Source: Luteimonas sp. J29
Lineage (GTDB): Bacteria > Pseudomonadota > Gammaproteobacteria > Xanthomonadales > Xanthomonadaceae
Direction of reading: 5' to 3'
DNA length: 49,267 nucleotides
NCBI RefSeq assembly: GCF_000472505.1
Contig: NZ_AWZR01000004.1
Coordinates: 345,584-394,850 of the forward strand
Below are positions 8,007 to 16,131 of the stretch, piece after piece. Position numbers and translations under genes: made by a program. Each line of letters begins with the position of its first letter. Within the stretch, counting starts at the first letter, position 1. The notes under the pieces were generated by a model. It made no database searches and had not been told where the DNA came from. It saw only the letters and a list, made by a program, of their open reading frames with translations.

Positions 8007-8867
8007 ATGTCCACGCCCCTGATGCCGGCCGCCTTCCTCGGCCACGGCTCCCCGATGAACGCGCTCGAGCGCAACCGCTACACGCAGGCCTGGCGCGCGT
8101 TCGGCGCCTCGGTGCCGCGGCCGCGCGCGATCCTGGCGATCTCGGCGCACTGGTACGTGCCGGCGCTGGCCGTCACCGCGATGCCGCGCCCGCGCACGAT
8201 CCACGACTTCTACGGTTTCCCGCCCGAGCTGTTCGCCGTGCAGTACCCGGCGCCGGGCCTGCCGGAGCTGGTGGAGGAGGTGGCCGACCTGGCCAGGCCC
8301 GACCGGGTCGGCGCCGACCTCGATGGCTGGGGTCTGGACCATGGCACCTGGTCGGTGCTGGTGCACGCCTTCCCGAAGGCCGATATCCCGGTCGTGCAGC
8401 TCTCGCTCGACACCCGCAAGCCGCTCGACTGGCACGTCGAGCTGGGCGCGAAGCTGTCCGCGCTGCGCGAGCGCGGGATCCTGGTGGTGGGCAGCGGCAA
8501 CGTCGTCCACAACCTGCGCGCGATCGACTGGAACCGGCCGGACGATGGCTTCGACTGGGCCCGCCGCTTCGACGAGCGCGCGCGCCAGCTGATGCGCGAG
8601 ACGCCGCACGAGGCGGCGTCGCTGGCGGCGCACCCGGACTATCGCGCCGCGGTGCCGGTCACCGACCACTTCCTGCCGCTGCTGTACCTGGCCGGGATGG
8701 CGGCCGCGGCGGAGCGTCCGGCGAAGACGCTGGTCGAGGGTTACAGCTACGGCTCGCTGTCGATGACGGCGTACACCCTCCAGGCGCATTGCCCGGGCGC
8801 GACGCAGGACGCGGGGGGCGCGGCGGCGCTGGCCACCAGCCTGCCGCCGGACGCGGCCAACGTCTGA
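8007..8867 (+). CDS. ygiD: YgiD-type class III extradiol dioxygenase (4,5-DOPA dioxygenase family)
   Basis: 286 residues of the LigB-like extradiol dioxygenase superfamily. Metal-ligand and catalytic histidines are visible in FLGHGSPMNAL, ISAHWYVP, DHGTWSVL and GSGNVVHNLR, spaced as in YgiD/DODA proteins. Characterised members open the ring of DOPA; the physiological substrate in bacteria is uncertain. The ATG at 8007 was chosen because a GGCGGAG ribosome-binding site precedes it and the protein then has the family length. A TAGAGT at 7972-7977 may be the -10 element. It converges on the aminotransferase gene with 12 bases between. Confidence 0.88.
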   Translation: MSTPLMPAAFLGHGSPMNALERNRYTQAWRAFGASVPRPRAILAISAHWYVPALAVTAMPRPRTIHDFYGFPPELFAVQYPAPGLPELVEEVADLARPDRVGADLDGWGLDHGTWSVLVHAFPKADIPVVQLSLDTRKPLDWHVELGAKLSALRERGILVVGSGNVVHNLRAIDWNRPDDGFDWARRFDERARQLMRETPHEAASLAAHPDYRAAVPVTDHFLPLLYLAGMAAAAERPAKTLVEGYSYGSLSMTAYTLQAHCPGATQDAGGAAALATSLPPDAANV

Positions 8868-8879
8868 GGTCGCGCGCGC

Positions 8880-10019
8880 TCAGCCGATGCGTGGTTGGGC
8901 GGCGAACCAGGGCGCGAGCCTGCGCAGCGCCTCCTCGACGTGGGCCGTGGCCGGCGCGAAGCTGAAGCGGATGTAGCGGTGGCCGTCGACGGGATCGAAG
9001 TCCACGCCCGGCGCCAGTGCCACGCCGGTCTGCTCCAGCATGCGGGTGCAGAAGCCGAGGCTGTCGCTGGTGAGGTGGCCGACGTCCGCCCAGAGGTAGA
9101 ACGCGCCGTCGGGCGGCGCGATGCGTTCCAGCCCCAGCGCCGGCAATGCATCAAGCAGCAGGGCGCGGTTGCGCGCGTACGTGGCGCGGTGCGCTTCGAG
9201 CTCGTCCGTGCAGTCCATCGCCACCAGCGCCGCCTGCTGGCTGGGCGAGGGCGGGGTCAGGAACAGGTTGCCGGCATGGGCGCGCGCGGTGTCCACCAGG
9301 CCGGGCGGCACCAGCAGCCAGCCCAGGCGCCAGTCCACCATGCTGTAGTACTTGGAGAAGCTGTTCACCACCAGTGCGTCGGGCGCGTACTCGAGGATCG
9401 AATGCGCCGGTTGGGTGTGATGCAGGCCGTGGTAGATCTCGTCGGAGAGCAGCACGATGCCGCGTTCGCGGCACACGTCGGCGATCGCCGCGAGTTCGTC
9501 GCCCGGGATGATCGTGCCGGTGGGATTGGCCGGGCTGGCCAGGATGACGCCGGCGGGCGCGGGGTCCAGCGCCGCGATCGCGGCCGCCGAGAGCTGGTAG
9601 CGCGTCCCGGGCCCGCAGCCGATTTCGACCGGCTCCAGGCGTGCGGCGCGTGTGGTGTTGCGGTAGGCGACGTAGCCTGGCCGGGCGAAGGCGATGCGGT
9701 CGCCGGCCTCGAAGCGCGCCAGCAGGGCCAGCAGCAACGCGGGCGAGGCGCCGCAGGTGAGGATGATGCGGTCGGGATCGACGTCCACGCCGTAGCGTTC
9801 GCCGTAGTGGCGGGCGATGCGTGCGCGCAGCGGTTCGCTTTCCCAGTAGCCGGGCGGGTCGCGGTCGAGCGCCGCGCGCACCGCGGCCAGCGCCGCGGCG
9901 GGTGCGGGCGTCGAGGGCTGGCCGAACTCCATGTGCACTACCGGGCGCCCGGCGGCTTCCAGCCTGCGCGCCAGCTGGCTGATGGCGATCGCGCGGAACG
10001 GTTCGACGCGACCGCCCAC
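8880..10019 (-). CDS. PLP-dependent class I/II aminotransferase
   Basis: 379 residues, fold type I aminotransferase. Conserved elements are GYWESEPLRARIARHY near the start, SPANPTGTIIPG (the PLP-pyridine binding NPTG), LSDEIYHGL (Asp and Tyr contacting PLP), the Schiff-base lysine in NSFSKYYSM followed by RLGW, and the C-terminal arginine in HRYIRFSFA. The substrate cannot be told from the sequence. The GTG start at 10019 lies 3 bases after the purD stop codon and has GGGGG upstream, so the gene is probably translated from the purH-purD message. Its link to purine synthesis is positional only. Confidence 0.88.
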   Translation of the reverse strand: MGGRVEPFRAIAISQLARRLEAAGRPVVHMEFGQPSTPAPAAALAAVRAALDRDPPGYWESEPLRARIARHYGERYGVDVDPDRIILTCGASPALLLALLARFEAGDRIAFARPGYVAYRNTTRAARLEPVEIGCGPGTRYQLSAAAIAALDPAPAGVILASPANPTGTIIPGDELAAIADVCRERGIVLLSDEIYHGLHHTQPAHSILEYAPDALVVNSFSKYYSMVDWRLGWLLVPPGLVDTARAHAGNLFLTPPSPSQQAALVAMDCTDELEAHRATYARNRALLLDALPALGLERIAPPDGAFYLWADVGHLTSDSLGFCTRMLEQTGVALAPGVDFDPVDGHRYIRFSFAPATAHVEEALRRLAPWFAAQPRIG

Positions 10020-10022
10020 GGC

Positions 10023-11312
10023 TCAGTGCCCCCGTTCGCGCTCGATCGCGCGCCAGCCGATGTCGCGGCGGCAGAAGGCGTGCTCCCACGAGATCGCGTC
10101 CACGCCGGCGTAGGCGCGGCGCTGCGCGTCGGCGACGGTGTCGCCGAGCGCGGTGACGCACAGCACGCGGCCGCCCGCGCTGAGCACGCGTCCGTCGGCC
10201 TCGAGCACGGTGCCGGCGTGGAACACCTTCACGTCGTCGGGCACCTCGTCGAGGCCGGAGATCGGCTCGCCGGTGACCGGCGTGCCCGGGTACGGACGCG
10301 CGGCCATCACCACGCCCAGCGAGGGCCGCGTGTCCCAGACCGCCTCGGTGCTGTCCAGGCGGCCTTCGAGCGCGGCCTCGACCAGGTCCACCAGGTCCGA
10401 CTGCAGGCGCAGCATCACCGGCTGGGTCTCCGGGTCCCCGAAGCGCACGTTGAACTCGATCACCTTGGGCGCGCCGTCGGGCCCGATCATCAGCCCGGCG
10501 TAGAGGAAGCCGGTGAACGGCGTGCCGTCGGCGGCCATGCCGTCCACGGTCGGCTGCACGACCTCGCGCATGATCCGCTCGTGCACCTCGGGCGTGACCA
10601 CCGGCGCGGGCGAGTACGCACCCATGCCGCCCGTGTTGGGGCCGGTGTCGCCGTCGCCCACGCGCTTGTGGTCCTGGCTGGTGGCCATCGGCAGCGCGGT
10701 GCGGCCGTCGACCATCGAGATGAAGCTCGCCTCCTCGCCCTCGAGGAATTCCTCGATCACAACGCGCGCGCCGGCGTCGCCGAACGCGTTGCCCGAGAGC
10801 ATGTCGCGCACCGCGGCCTCGGCCTCGTCCAGGGTCATGGCCACGACCACGCCCTTGCCGGCGGCCAGGCCGTCGGCCTTGACCACGATCGGCGCGCCCT
10901 TGTCGCGGACATAGGCGAGCGCCGCGTCCACCTCGGTGTGCACGGCGTAGAACGCGGTGGGGATGCAATGGCGCTTGAGGAAGTCCTTGGCGAAGGCCTT
11001 GCTGCCCTCGAGCCTCGCGGCCGCGGCGCTGGGCCCGAAGATGCGGCGGCCCGCGGCGCGGAAGCGGTCGACCACGCCGGCCACCAGCGGCACTTCCGGG
11101 CCGACCACGGTCAGCGCCACGTCCTCGTCCTCGGCCAGCCGCAGCAGGCCGTCGAGGTCGTCGGCCTTCACCGGCGCGTTGCGGCACTGCGGCTCGGCGG
11201 CGGTGCCGGCATTGCCCGGCGCGACGATGACCTCGGACACGCGCCGCGACTGCGCGAGCTTCCACGCCAGCGCGTGTTCGCGGCCGCCGGAACCGATCAC
11301 CAGCACTTTCAT
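10023..11312 (-). CDS. purD: Phosphoribosylamine-glycine ligase (GARS) PurD
   Basis: 429 residues. It catalyses the second step of purine synthesis: 5-phosphoribosylamine plus glycine and ATP to GAR. It is an ATP-grasp enzyme with an N-terminal Rossmann motif ([17 protein letters not shown]), PNTGGMGAYSPAPV, GFLYAGLMI and FNVRFGDPE, all PurD hallmarks. The ATG at 11312 overlaps the stop of the upstream lipoprotein gene as ATGA, indicating translational coupling. It is monofunctional, without PurN or PurM fusions (those genes lie at 37.9-39.6 kb). Confidence 0.97.
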   Translation of the reverse strand: MKVLVIGSGGREHALAWKLAQSRRVSEVIVAPGNAGTAAEPQCRNAPVKADDLDGLLRLAEDEDVALTVVGPEVPLVAGVVDRFRAAGRRIFGPSAAAARLEGSKAFAKDFLKRHCIPTAFYAVHTEVDAALAYVRDKGAPIVVKADGLAAGKGVVVAMTLDEAEAAVRDMLSGNAFGDAGARVVIEEFLEGEEASFISMVDGRTALPMATSQDHKRVGDGDTGPNTGGMGAYSPAPVVTPEVHERIMREVVQPTVDGMAADGTPFTGFLYAGLMIGPDGAPKVIEFNVRFGDPETQPVMLRLQSDLVDLVEAALEGRLDSTEAVWDTRPSLGVVMAARPYPGTPVTGEPISGLDEVPDDVKVFHAGTVLEADGRVLSAGGRVLCVTALGDTVADAQRRAYAGVDAISWEHAFCRRDIGWRAIERERGH

Positions 11313-11740
11313 GACGTCCCCTTCAGGTCCCAGGGCGCGCAGTCGCGCGCCGGAAGCGTGGATTCGAAGAACACCTTGTCGTGGCGGTCGACGAAGCGGC
11401 GCACGAACACCACGTCGGAGCCGAACAGGGGCGCGAGCGCCGGATGCAGGCAAAGCTCCTGCATCTGCGCCTGCTCGCTCTCGCGCAGTTCGTCGAAGCG
11501 CGGGCTCGCGCGGGTCACGTCCGCGTCGCCCTCCGGACTGCGCACCAGCAACACCAGGCGCCGGCCCTCGATGCTGGCCGACTCGGTGACCAGGTCCTCG
11601 AAATAGGGTGCGGGCAGCTCCGCGGCGATCGCGTCGCGCGCGTCCTGCATCGGGTGGTCGCCGCAGCCGGCCAGCGCCAGGGCGGCCGCGAGCGACAGGC
11701 AGGCGATGCGGGGCGCCGGCGGCATCGTCGGGGCCCCCAT
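11309..11740 (-). CDS. Small predicted lipoprotein embedded between purH and purD
   Basis: 143 residues. A type II signal peptide is clear: hydrophobic core [14 protein letters not shown] with lipobox LAGC, giving a mature protein of about 115 residues starting at Cys. The mature part is mostly acidic and helical with a conserved-looking [17 protein letters not shown] segment and a second Cys near the C-terminus. I recognise no domain. Its ATG overlaps the purH stop (ATGA at 11737-11740) and its stop overlaps the purD start (ATGA at 11309-11312). The second ATG at 11725 has GGGG upstream and would give a more standard signal peptide, so the exact start is uncertain. Localisation to the outer membrane or periplasm is inferred. 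Confidence 0.8.
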   Translation of the reverse strand: MGAPTMPPAPRIACLSLAAALALAGCGDHPMQDARDAIAAELPAPYFEDLVTESASIEGRRLVLLVRSPEGDADVTRASPRFDELRESEQAQMQELCLHPALAPLFGSDVVFVRRFVDRHDKVFFESTLPARDCAPWDLKGTS

Positions 11741-13326
11741 CAGTGGCGGAAGTGGCGCACGCCGGTGAACACCATGGCGATGCCGTGCTCGTCGGCGGCG
11801 GCGACCACCTCGGCGTCGCGCATCGAACCGCCCGGCTGGATCACCGCCTTGATCCCGGCGGCGGCGGCGGCGTCGATGCCGTCGCGGAACGGGAAGAACG
11901 CGTCGGACGCCATCACCGAGCCTTCCACGACCAGGCCCGCGTCGGCGGCCTTGATGCCGGCGATGCGGGCCGAGTACACCCGGCTCATCTGCCCGGCGCC
12001 CACGCCGATCGTGCGGTGGTCCTTCGCGTACACGATCGCGTTGGACTTGACGAACTTCGCGACCCTCCATGCGAACAGCAGGTCGTCGAACTGCTGTGCG
12101 GTCGGCGCCAGCTTCGTGACGACCCTGAGTTCGTCGCGGGTCACCACGCGGTCGTCGGCGGTCTGCATCAGCAGGCCCGAGCCCACGCGCTTGACGTCGA
12201 TGAAACCGGGCGACGGCGGCGCCATCGGGATCCGCAGCACGCGCACGTTGGCCTTCTTCTTCGCGTACTCGAGCGCGCCGTCGTCGTAGTCGGGCGCGAT
12301 CAGCACTTCGACGAACTGGCGGTCGAGGATGGTCTTCGCGGTGGTCGCGTCGAGCGTGCGGTTGAAGGCGAGGATGCCGCCGAAGGCGCTCGTCGGGTCG
12401 GTGGCGTACGCCAGTTCGTAGGCCTGGCCGACATCCGCGGCCACGGCCACGCCGCAGGGGTTGGCGTGCTTGACGATCACGCAGGCCGGGGCGTCGAACT
12501 GGCGCACGCATTCCCAGGCCGCGTCGCTGTCGGCGATGTTGTTGTAGCTCAGCTCCTTGCCCTGCAGCTGGGTGAAGGTCGCCAGCGACCCCGGCGCGGG
12601 ATGCAGGTCGCGGTAGAACGCGGCCTGCTGGTGCGGGTTTTCGCCGTAGCGCAGGTCCATGACCTTGACGAAACTGCCGTTGGCCTGGGCGGAGAACGGC
12701 GCGCGCACCGGGACGTCACCGGACGCGTCGGTGATCGCGGACAGGTAGTTGCTGATCGCCGCGTCGTACTGGGCCACGCGGTTGAACGCGGCCACCGACA
12801 GGGCGAAGCGGGTGGCGGCCGACAGCCGGCCGTCGTTGGCCTCGAGTTCGGCCAGCAGGCCGGCGTACTGGTCGGGCGAGGTCGCGACGGCGACGCGGGC
12901 GAAGTTCTTGGCCGCGCTGCGCAGCATGGCCGGGCCGCCGATGTCGATGTTCTCCACCGCCTCGGCCAGGGTGCAGCCGGCGTTCGCCGTGACCTGTTCG
13001 AACGGATACAGGTTCAGCACCAGCAGGTCGATCGGGGCGATGCCGTGCTCGGCCATCACCGCGTCGTCGGTGCCGGCGCGGCCCAGCAGGCCGCCGTGCA
13101 CCACCGGGTGCAGGGTCTTGACCCGGCCGTCCATCATCTCGGGGAAGCCGGTGGCCTCGGACACGTCGCGGACCGGAAGCCCGGCCTCGCGGATCGCCCT
13201 GGCGGTGCCGCCGGTGGACAGCAGTTCGACGCCGCGCGCGGACAGCGCACGGGCCAGGTCGACCAGGCCGGTCTTGTCGGAAACGGACAGCAGCGCCCGT
13301 CGCACGGGCAGGAGGTCGGCGGTCAT
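11740..13326 (-). CDS. purH: Bifunctional AICAR formyltransferase / IMP cyclohydrolase PurH
   Basis: 528 residues. It carries out the last two steps of IMP synthesis. The N-terminal MGS-like IMP cyclohydrolase domain shows [23 protein letters not shown] and [11 protein letters not shown]. The C-terminal AICAR transformylase domain shows the KHANPCGVA motif, with the catalytic Lys-His pair, and [12 protein letters not shown]. The ATG at 13326 gives the usual family length; a perfect TATAAT lies 31 bases upstream. It is the first gene of a purH-lipoprotein-purD-aminotransferase unit linked by ATGA overlaps. Confidence 0.97.
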   Translation of the reverse strand: MTADLLPVRRALLSVSDKTGLVDLARALSARGVELLSTGGTARAIREAGLPVRDVSEATGFPEMMDGRVKTLHPVVHGGLLGRAGTDDAVMAEHGIAPIDLLVLNLYPFEQVTANAGCTLAEAVENIDIGGPAMLRSAAKNFARVAVATSPDQYAGLLAELEANDGRLSAATRFALSVAAFNRVAQYDAAISNYLSAITDASGDVPVRAPFSAQANGSFVKVMDLRYGENPHQQAAFYRDLHPAPGSLATFTQLQGKELSYNNIADSDAAWECVRQFDAPACVIVKHANPCGVAVAADVGQAYELAYATDPTSAFGGILAFNRTLDATTAKTILDRQFVEVLIAPDYDDGALEYAKKKANVRVLRIPMAPPSPGFIDVKRVGSGLLMQTADDRVVTRDELRVVTKLAPTAQQFDDLLFAWRVAKFVKSNAIVYAKDHRTIGVGAGQMSRVYSARIAGIKAADAGLVVEGSVMASDAFFPFRDGIDAAAAAGIKAVIQPGGSMRDAEVVAAADEHGIAMVFTGVRHFRH

Positions 13327-13357
13327 CGTGGCTCGCGGCGGGGAAGCGGGGGCGGGA

Positions 13358-13363
13358 ATTATA
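13358..13363 (-). promoter_or_regulatory. -10 element (TATAAT) for purH
   Basis: A consensus TATAAT on the minus strand between fis and purH; transcription would start about 25 nt before the purH ATG. No recognisable -35 lies 17 nt upstream. I see no obvious PurR-type operator. Confidence 0.5.
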
Positions 13364-13388
13364 GCCGCCGCGCCCGCCCGGCCGCGGC

Positions 13389-13727
13389 TCAGGCGATGCC
13401 GTACTCGCGCAGTTTCTTCCGCAACGTCGAGCGGTGGATGCCGAGCATGGTCGCGGCGCGGCTCTGGTTGCCCTCGCAGTGCTCGAGCACTTCCTGGAAC
13501 AGCGGGATTTCCAGCTCGCGCAGCGCGATCTGGTAGAGGTTGTCGGTGCTGTGGCCGTCGAGGTCGCCCAGGTAGCGGCGCACCGAATTGGCGACGTGGT
13601 CGCGCAGCGGCGCACGGGGCGCGTTGCGGGCGTTGCTCTCGGCGTGGTCGGGGACGTTCAAGGGATGCTCGGCGACCTGTGCGATGCGCACCGGGGCTCC
13701 ATCGCGGGCGGACGAGTCTAGCGCCAT
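13389..13727 (-). CDS. fis: Fis family DNA-binding regulator
   Basis: About 112 residues. The C-terminal half is a classic Fis/NtrC-type helix-turn-helix: MEIPLF-like [18 protein letters not shown], then [22 protein letters not shown] ending at the C-terminus. The preceding region ([19 protein letters not shown]) matches the Fis dimerisation segment. Fis is a nucleoid-associated protein that bends DNA and activates growth-related promoters. The ATG at 13727 gives about the family length, but no Shine-Dalgarno is visible and a shorter start is possible. The order prmA-DUF3426-fis-purH is the conserved xanthomonad arrangement. Confidence 0.88.
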   Translation of the reverse strand: MALDSSARDGAPVRIAQVAEHPLNVPDHAESNARNAPRAPLRDHVANSVRRYLGDLDGHSTDNLYQIALRELEIPLFQEVLEHCEGNQSRAATMLGIHRSTLRKKLREYGIA

Positions 13728-13834
13728 GCGGTCGCATCGGACAATGCGAATTCGACCAATGAACAACGCGATCCGATGCTGCGCCGCGTCGAGACCGCCG
13801 CGGGCCATGCCACGACCGTCGTGCCCGCCTTCGC

Positions 13835-15052
13835 CTACGGACGGAAGTCGAAGGCGTAGGCCACCGTGGCCACCGATGGCTCGGCGATGTCGAACTCGAT
13901 GTCCGCGGCCTGCCCCGGCTCGAGCAGCGCGGGGGGCGCGGCGCCCAGGTATTCGTCCGGTTCGAACGCGCGCGCCGCGACCGGCCGGCCGTTGACGTCG
14001 GACAGCACCAGCACCAGCCGCGGCCAGGCCTGGGCCCAGCGCGCGTCGTTGCGGAAGCTGGCGCGCACGCGCAGCGCGTCCGGCTGCGCGGGATGCGGCC
14101 GCACCTCGCGCGAGACGAGCGTGATCGCCGCGGGCTCGCGCCATGGAGGCACCTCGCAGCCGAGCACGCCGCAGGCCGTGGCCACCAGCGGACGCCATGC
14201 GGCATCGGCGGCGAGGCGTTCGCGGTCGGCGAGGACGATCTGCACCGCCAGCAACAGCACGAGCGCGACGATCGCCGCCGCCGCCGCGAGGCGTCCGCGC
14301 CGGGTCGCGCGAACGGTGCCGGGATGCGCGGGGGAGAATGCCGGGGCGGGGGGAACCCCGGCGGGCGCGTCGGTGGCGCGTGCCTCGTCGGCTGGCGGGG
14401 CACTCGATGCCGCCGCGTCGACGACTGCCGGTGAGGGCTCCTGGTCCTGCCCCGGATCGGCGATGGTTGCAGGTGCGACTGCTTCCGATGGCGTGTCCAC
14501 CGCCGCTGCGGTCGTCGCGACCTCCACGGCCTGCGCCTCCGCAGCGCCGGACGATGGCGCGTCCCTCGCCTCGGATGGCGCGGGCTCAGGGGCGGCCCCA
14601 TCGCGATCGGGCTGCGCGGATGCGTGACCTGCAACCGGCGCAGCGTCGGACTCGGCGCCCGCGCCGGAGATTGCCGCTGGCCCCGTCGCAGCGGGCGGGG
14701 CGGGCGCGGCGGCGTGGGCCACGGCGTGCGTGTCCGCGGCGAGCGCCGGCGCCGTGGCCGTGCCCGCGTCCTGCGCGGCCGCCGGTGCGGCCCCGGCCCC
14801 GGATGCGGCATCGGCCGCCGATGCCGGGTCGCCGGCGACCGCGCCGCGGCCCGCCGTCCCGGCCGTCGCGGGTTCCGGCGGCAGCGTTGCGGGCGGCGGC
14901 GCGGCGGCGGCCGGTGGCGGCGCCGCGATCGGTGCCGGGGTCGCGTCCGGCCTGCGCAGCACGCCGCGGCAGCGCGGGCAATGCTCGGGCGGGAGGTCGG
15001 TCGCCGGATCGGTGGCAACCAGCGCGTGGCAGTGCCGGCAGTTGATGAACAT
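13835..15052 (-). CDS. Zinc-ribbon and DUF3426 domain protein
   Basis: 405 residues. The N-terminus carries a zinc ribbon with two CxxC pairs (C5/C8 in INCRHCHAL and C25/C28 in HCPRCRG). A very long Ala/Pro/Glu-rich low-complexity linker of about 200 residues follows, then one transmembrane helix near residues 251-274 and a C-terminal DUF3426 domain ending in [12 protein letters not shown]. The layout suggests a cytoplasmic zinc-binding head and a periplasmic tail; the function is unknown. The ATG at 15052 was chosen over the in-frame TTG at 15064. It sits between prmA (45 bases upstream) and fis (107 bases downstream). Confidence 0.88.
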   Translation of the reverse strand: MFINCRHCHALVATDPATDLPPEHCPRCRGVLRRPDATPAPIAAPPPAAAAPPPATLPPEPATAGTAGRGAVAGDPASAADAASGAGAAPAAAQDAGTATAPALAADTHAVAHAAAPAPPAATGPAAISGAGAESDAAPVAGHASAQPDRDGAAPEPAPSEARDAPSSGAAEAQAVEVATTAAAVDTPSEAVAPATIADPGQDQEPSPAVVDAAASSAPPADEARATDAPAGVPPAPAFSPAHPGTVRATRRGRLAAAAAIVALVLLLAVQIVLADRERLAADAAWRPLVATACGVLGCEVPPWREPAAITLVSREVRPHPAQPDALRVRASFRNDARWAQAWPRLVLVLSDVNGRPVAARAFEPDEYLGAAPPALLEPGQAADIEFDIAEPSVATVAYAFDFRP

Positions 15053-15097
15053 GGCGCTATTCAACCACGCCGCCGCGCGGCCGACGCGCGCCGCGGG

Positions 15098-16015
15098 TCA
15101 CCGCCGGATGCCGTCGATGCGCACCCAGTCGCCTTCGGTGGCGACGCGCAGCGCGTCGAACCATGCGCCGTAGCGCTGCAGGAGCGTGTCCTGCTGGCCG
15201 TCGAGGATCCCCGACAGTGCGATCCGGCCACCGGGCGCGGTGCGCGCCGCGAGTTCGGGCGCAAGCGCGTCGAGCGCCGAGGCCAGGATGTTGGCCACCA
15301 CGACCGGGTAGGGGCCCGCCGGCGCCTGCTCCGGCGGCCACACGCGCACGCGGCCGGCCATGCCGTTGCGCGCGGCGTTGTCCTGCGTGGCCTGCAGCGC
15401 CTGGGGATCGTTGTCGACCCCGTCGGCGCCCTCCGCGCCCAGCGCCACGGCGGCGAGCGCGAGGATGCCGCTGCCGCATCCGAAGTCGAGCACGTCGCGT
15501 CCCTGCAGCTGGCCCGTCGCGGCCAGGGCGTCGAGCCACTGCAGGCACAGCGAGGTCGTCGGATGCGTGCCCGAGCCGAACGCGAGCCCCGGATCCAGGC
15601 GCACCACCGCGGCGTCGGCGGTGCGCGCCTCGTCGGGCAGCGCGTGGTTCCAGGGCACGATCCAGGTGCGCTCGCCGAAGCGCAGCGGCGCGTACTGGTC
15701 CATCCACGCGCGCTCCCAGTCCTGGTCCTCGACGCGGCGGAACGAGGCGCCGCTCCAGTCCAGTGCCGGGTCGAACGCCTCCAGCGCGGCGAGCAGCAGC
15801 AGGCCGTCGGCATCGTGCGGGAACAGCGCGCTGAGCGCGATCTCGTCCCACAGCGGCGTCTCGCCCACGCCGGGTTCGAGGATCGCGTGTTCCTCGCTGG
15901 TGCCGGCGTCGGCGTCGAGCAGGGTGACCGACAGCGCGCCGACGTCCTCGAGCGCGTGCTCGCGGCGCGGCTGCTCGGGTTGCGGGCAGCGGATGGTGAG
16001 TTCGAGGAACGGCAT
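15098..16015 (-). CDS. prmA: Ribosomal protein L11 methyltransferase PrmA
   Basis: 305 residues. It trimethylates ribosomal protein L11 using S-adenosylmethionine. The N-terminal substrate-recognition domain begins [11 protein letters not shown]. The class I methyltransferase domain shows motif [16 protein letters not shown], motif II DNDPQAL, and VANILASAL (the NILA/NPPY-equivalent of PrmA). [14 protein letters not shown] is a strong family signature. The ATG at 16015 is preceded at exactly 6 nt by TAGACT, without room for a Shine-Dalgarno. The upstream glycosyltransferase gene is divergent. Confidence 0.95.
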   Translation of the reverse strand: MPFLELTIRCPQPEQPRREHALEDVGALSVTLLDADAGTSEEHAILEPGVGETPLWDEIALSALFPHDADGLLLLAALEAFDPALDWSGASFRRVEDQDWERAWMDQYAPLRFGERTWIVPWNHALPDEARTADAAVVRLDPGLAFGSGTHPTTSLCLQWLDALAATGQLQGRDVLDFGCGSGILALAAVALGAEGADGVDNDPQALQATQDNAARNGMAGRVRVWPPEQAPAGPYPVVVANILASALDALAPELAARTAPGGRIALSGILDGQQDTLLQRYGAWFDALRVATEGDWVRIDGIRR

Positions 16016-16021
16016 CGCGGC

Positions 16022-16027
16022 AGTCTA
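16022..16027 (-). promoter_or_regulatory. -10 element (TAGACT) directly before prmA, leaderless geometry
   Basis: TAGACT on the minus strand ending 6 nt before the prmA ATG at 16015, with no Shine-Dalgarno between. The -35 position shows no consensus match. Confidence 0.5.
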
Positions 16028-16065
16028 GCGCCGCGCGGCTCCACGGAGCGTGGGCACGCTTCCCG

Positions 16066-16071
16066 TATACT
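16066..16071 (+). promoter_or_regulatory. -10 element (TATACT) for the glycosyltransferase gene
   Basis: TATACT in the 116-base divergent region between prmA and the glycosyltransferase gene. It would give a leader of about 55 nt. No clear -35 is seen. Confidence 0.4.
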
Positions 16072-16131
16072 GGCGCGCCACGTGTCGGAACCGGCCCAGG
16101 TGCCGCGCCCTCCCGACGACGAGCCGACCCG

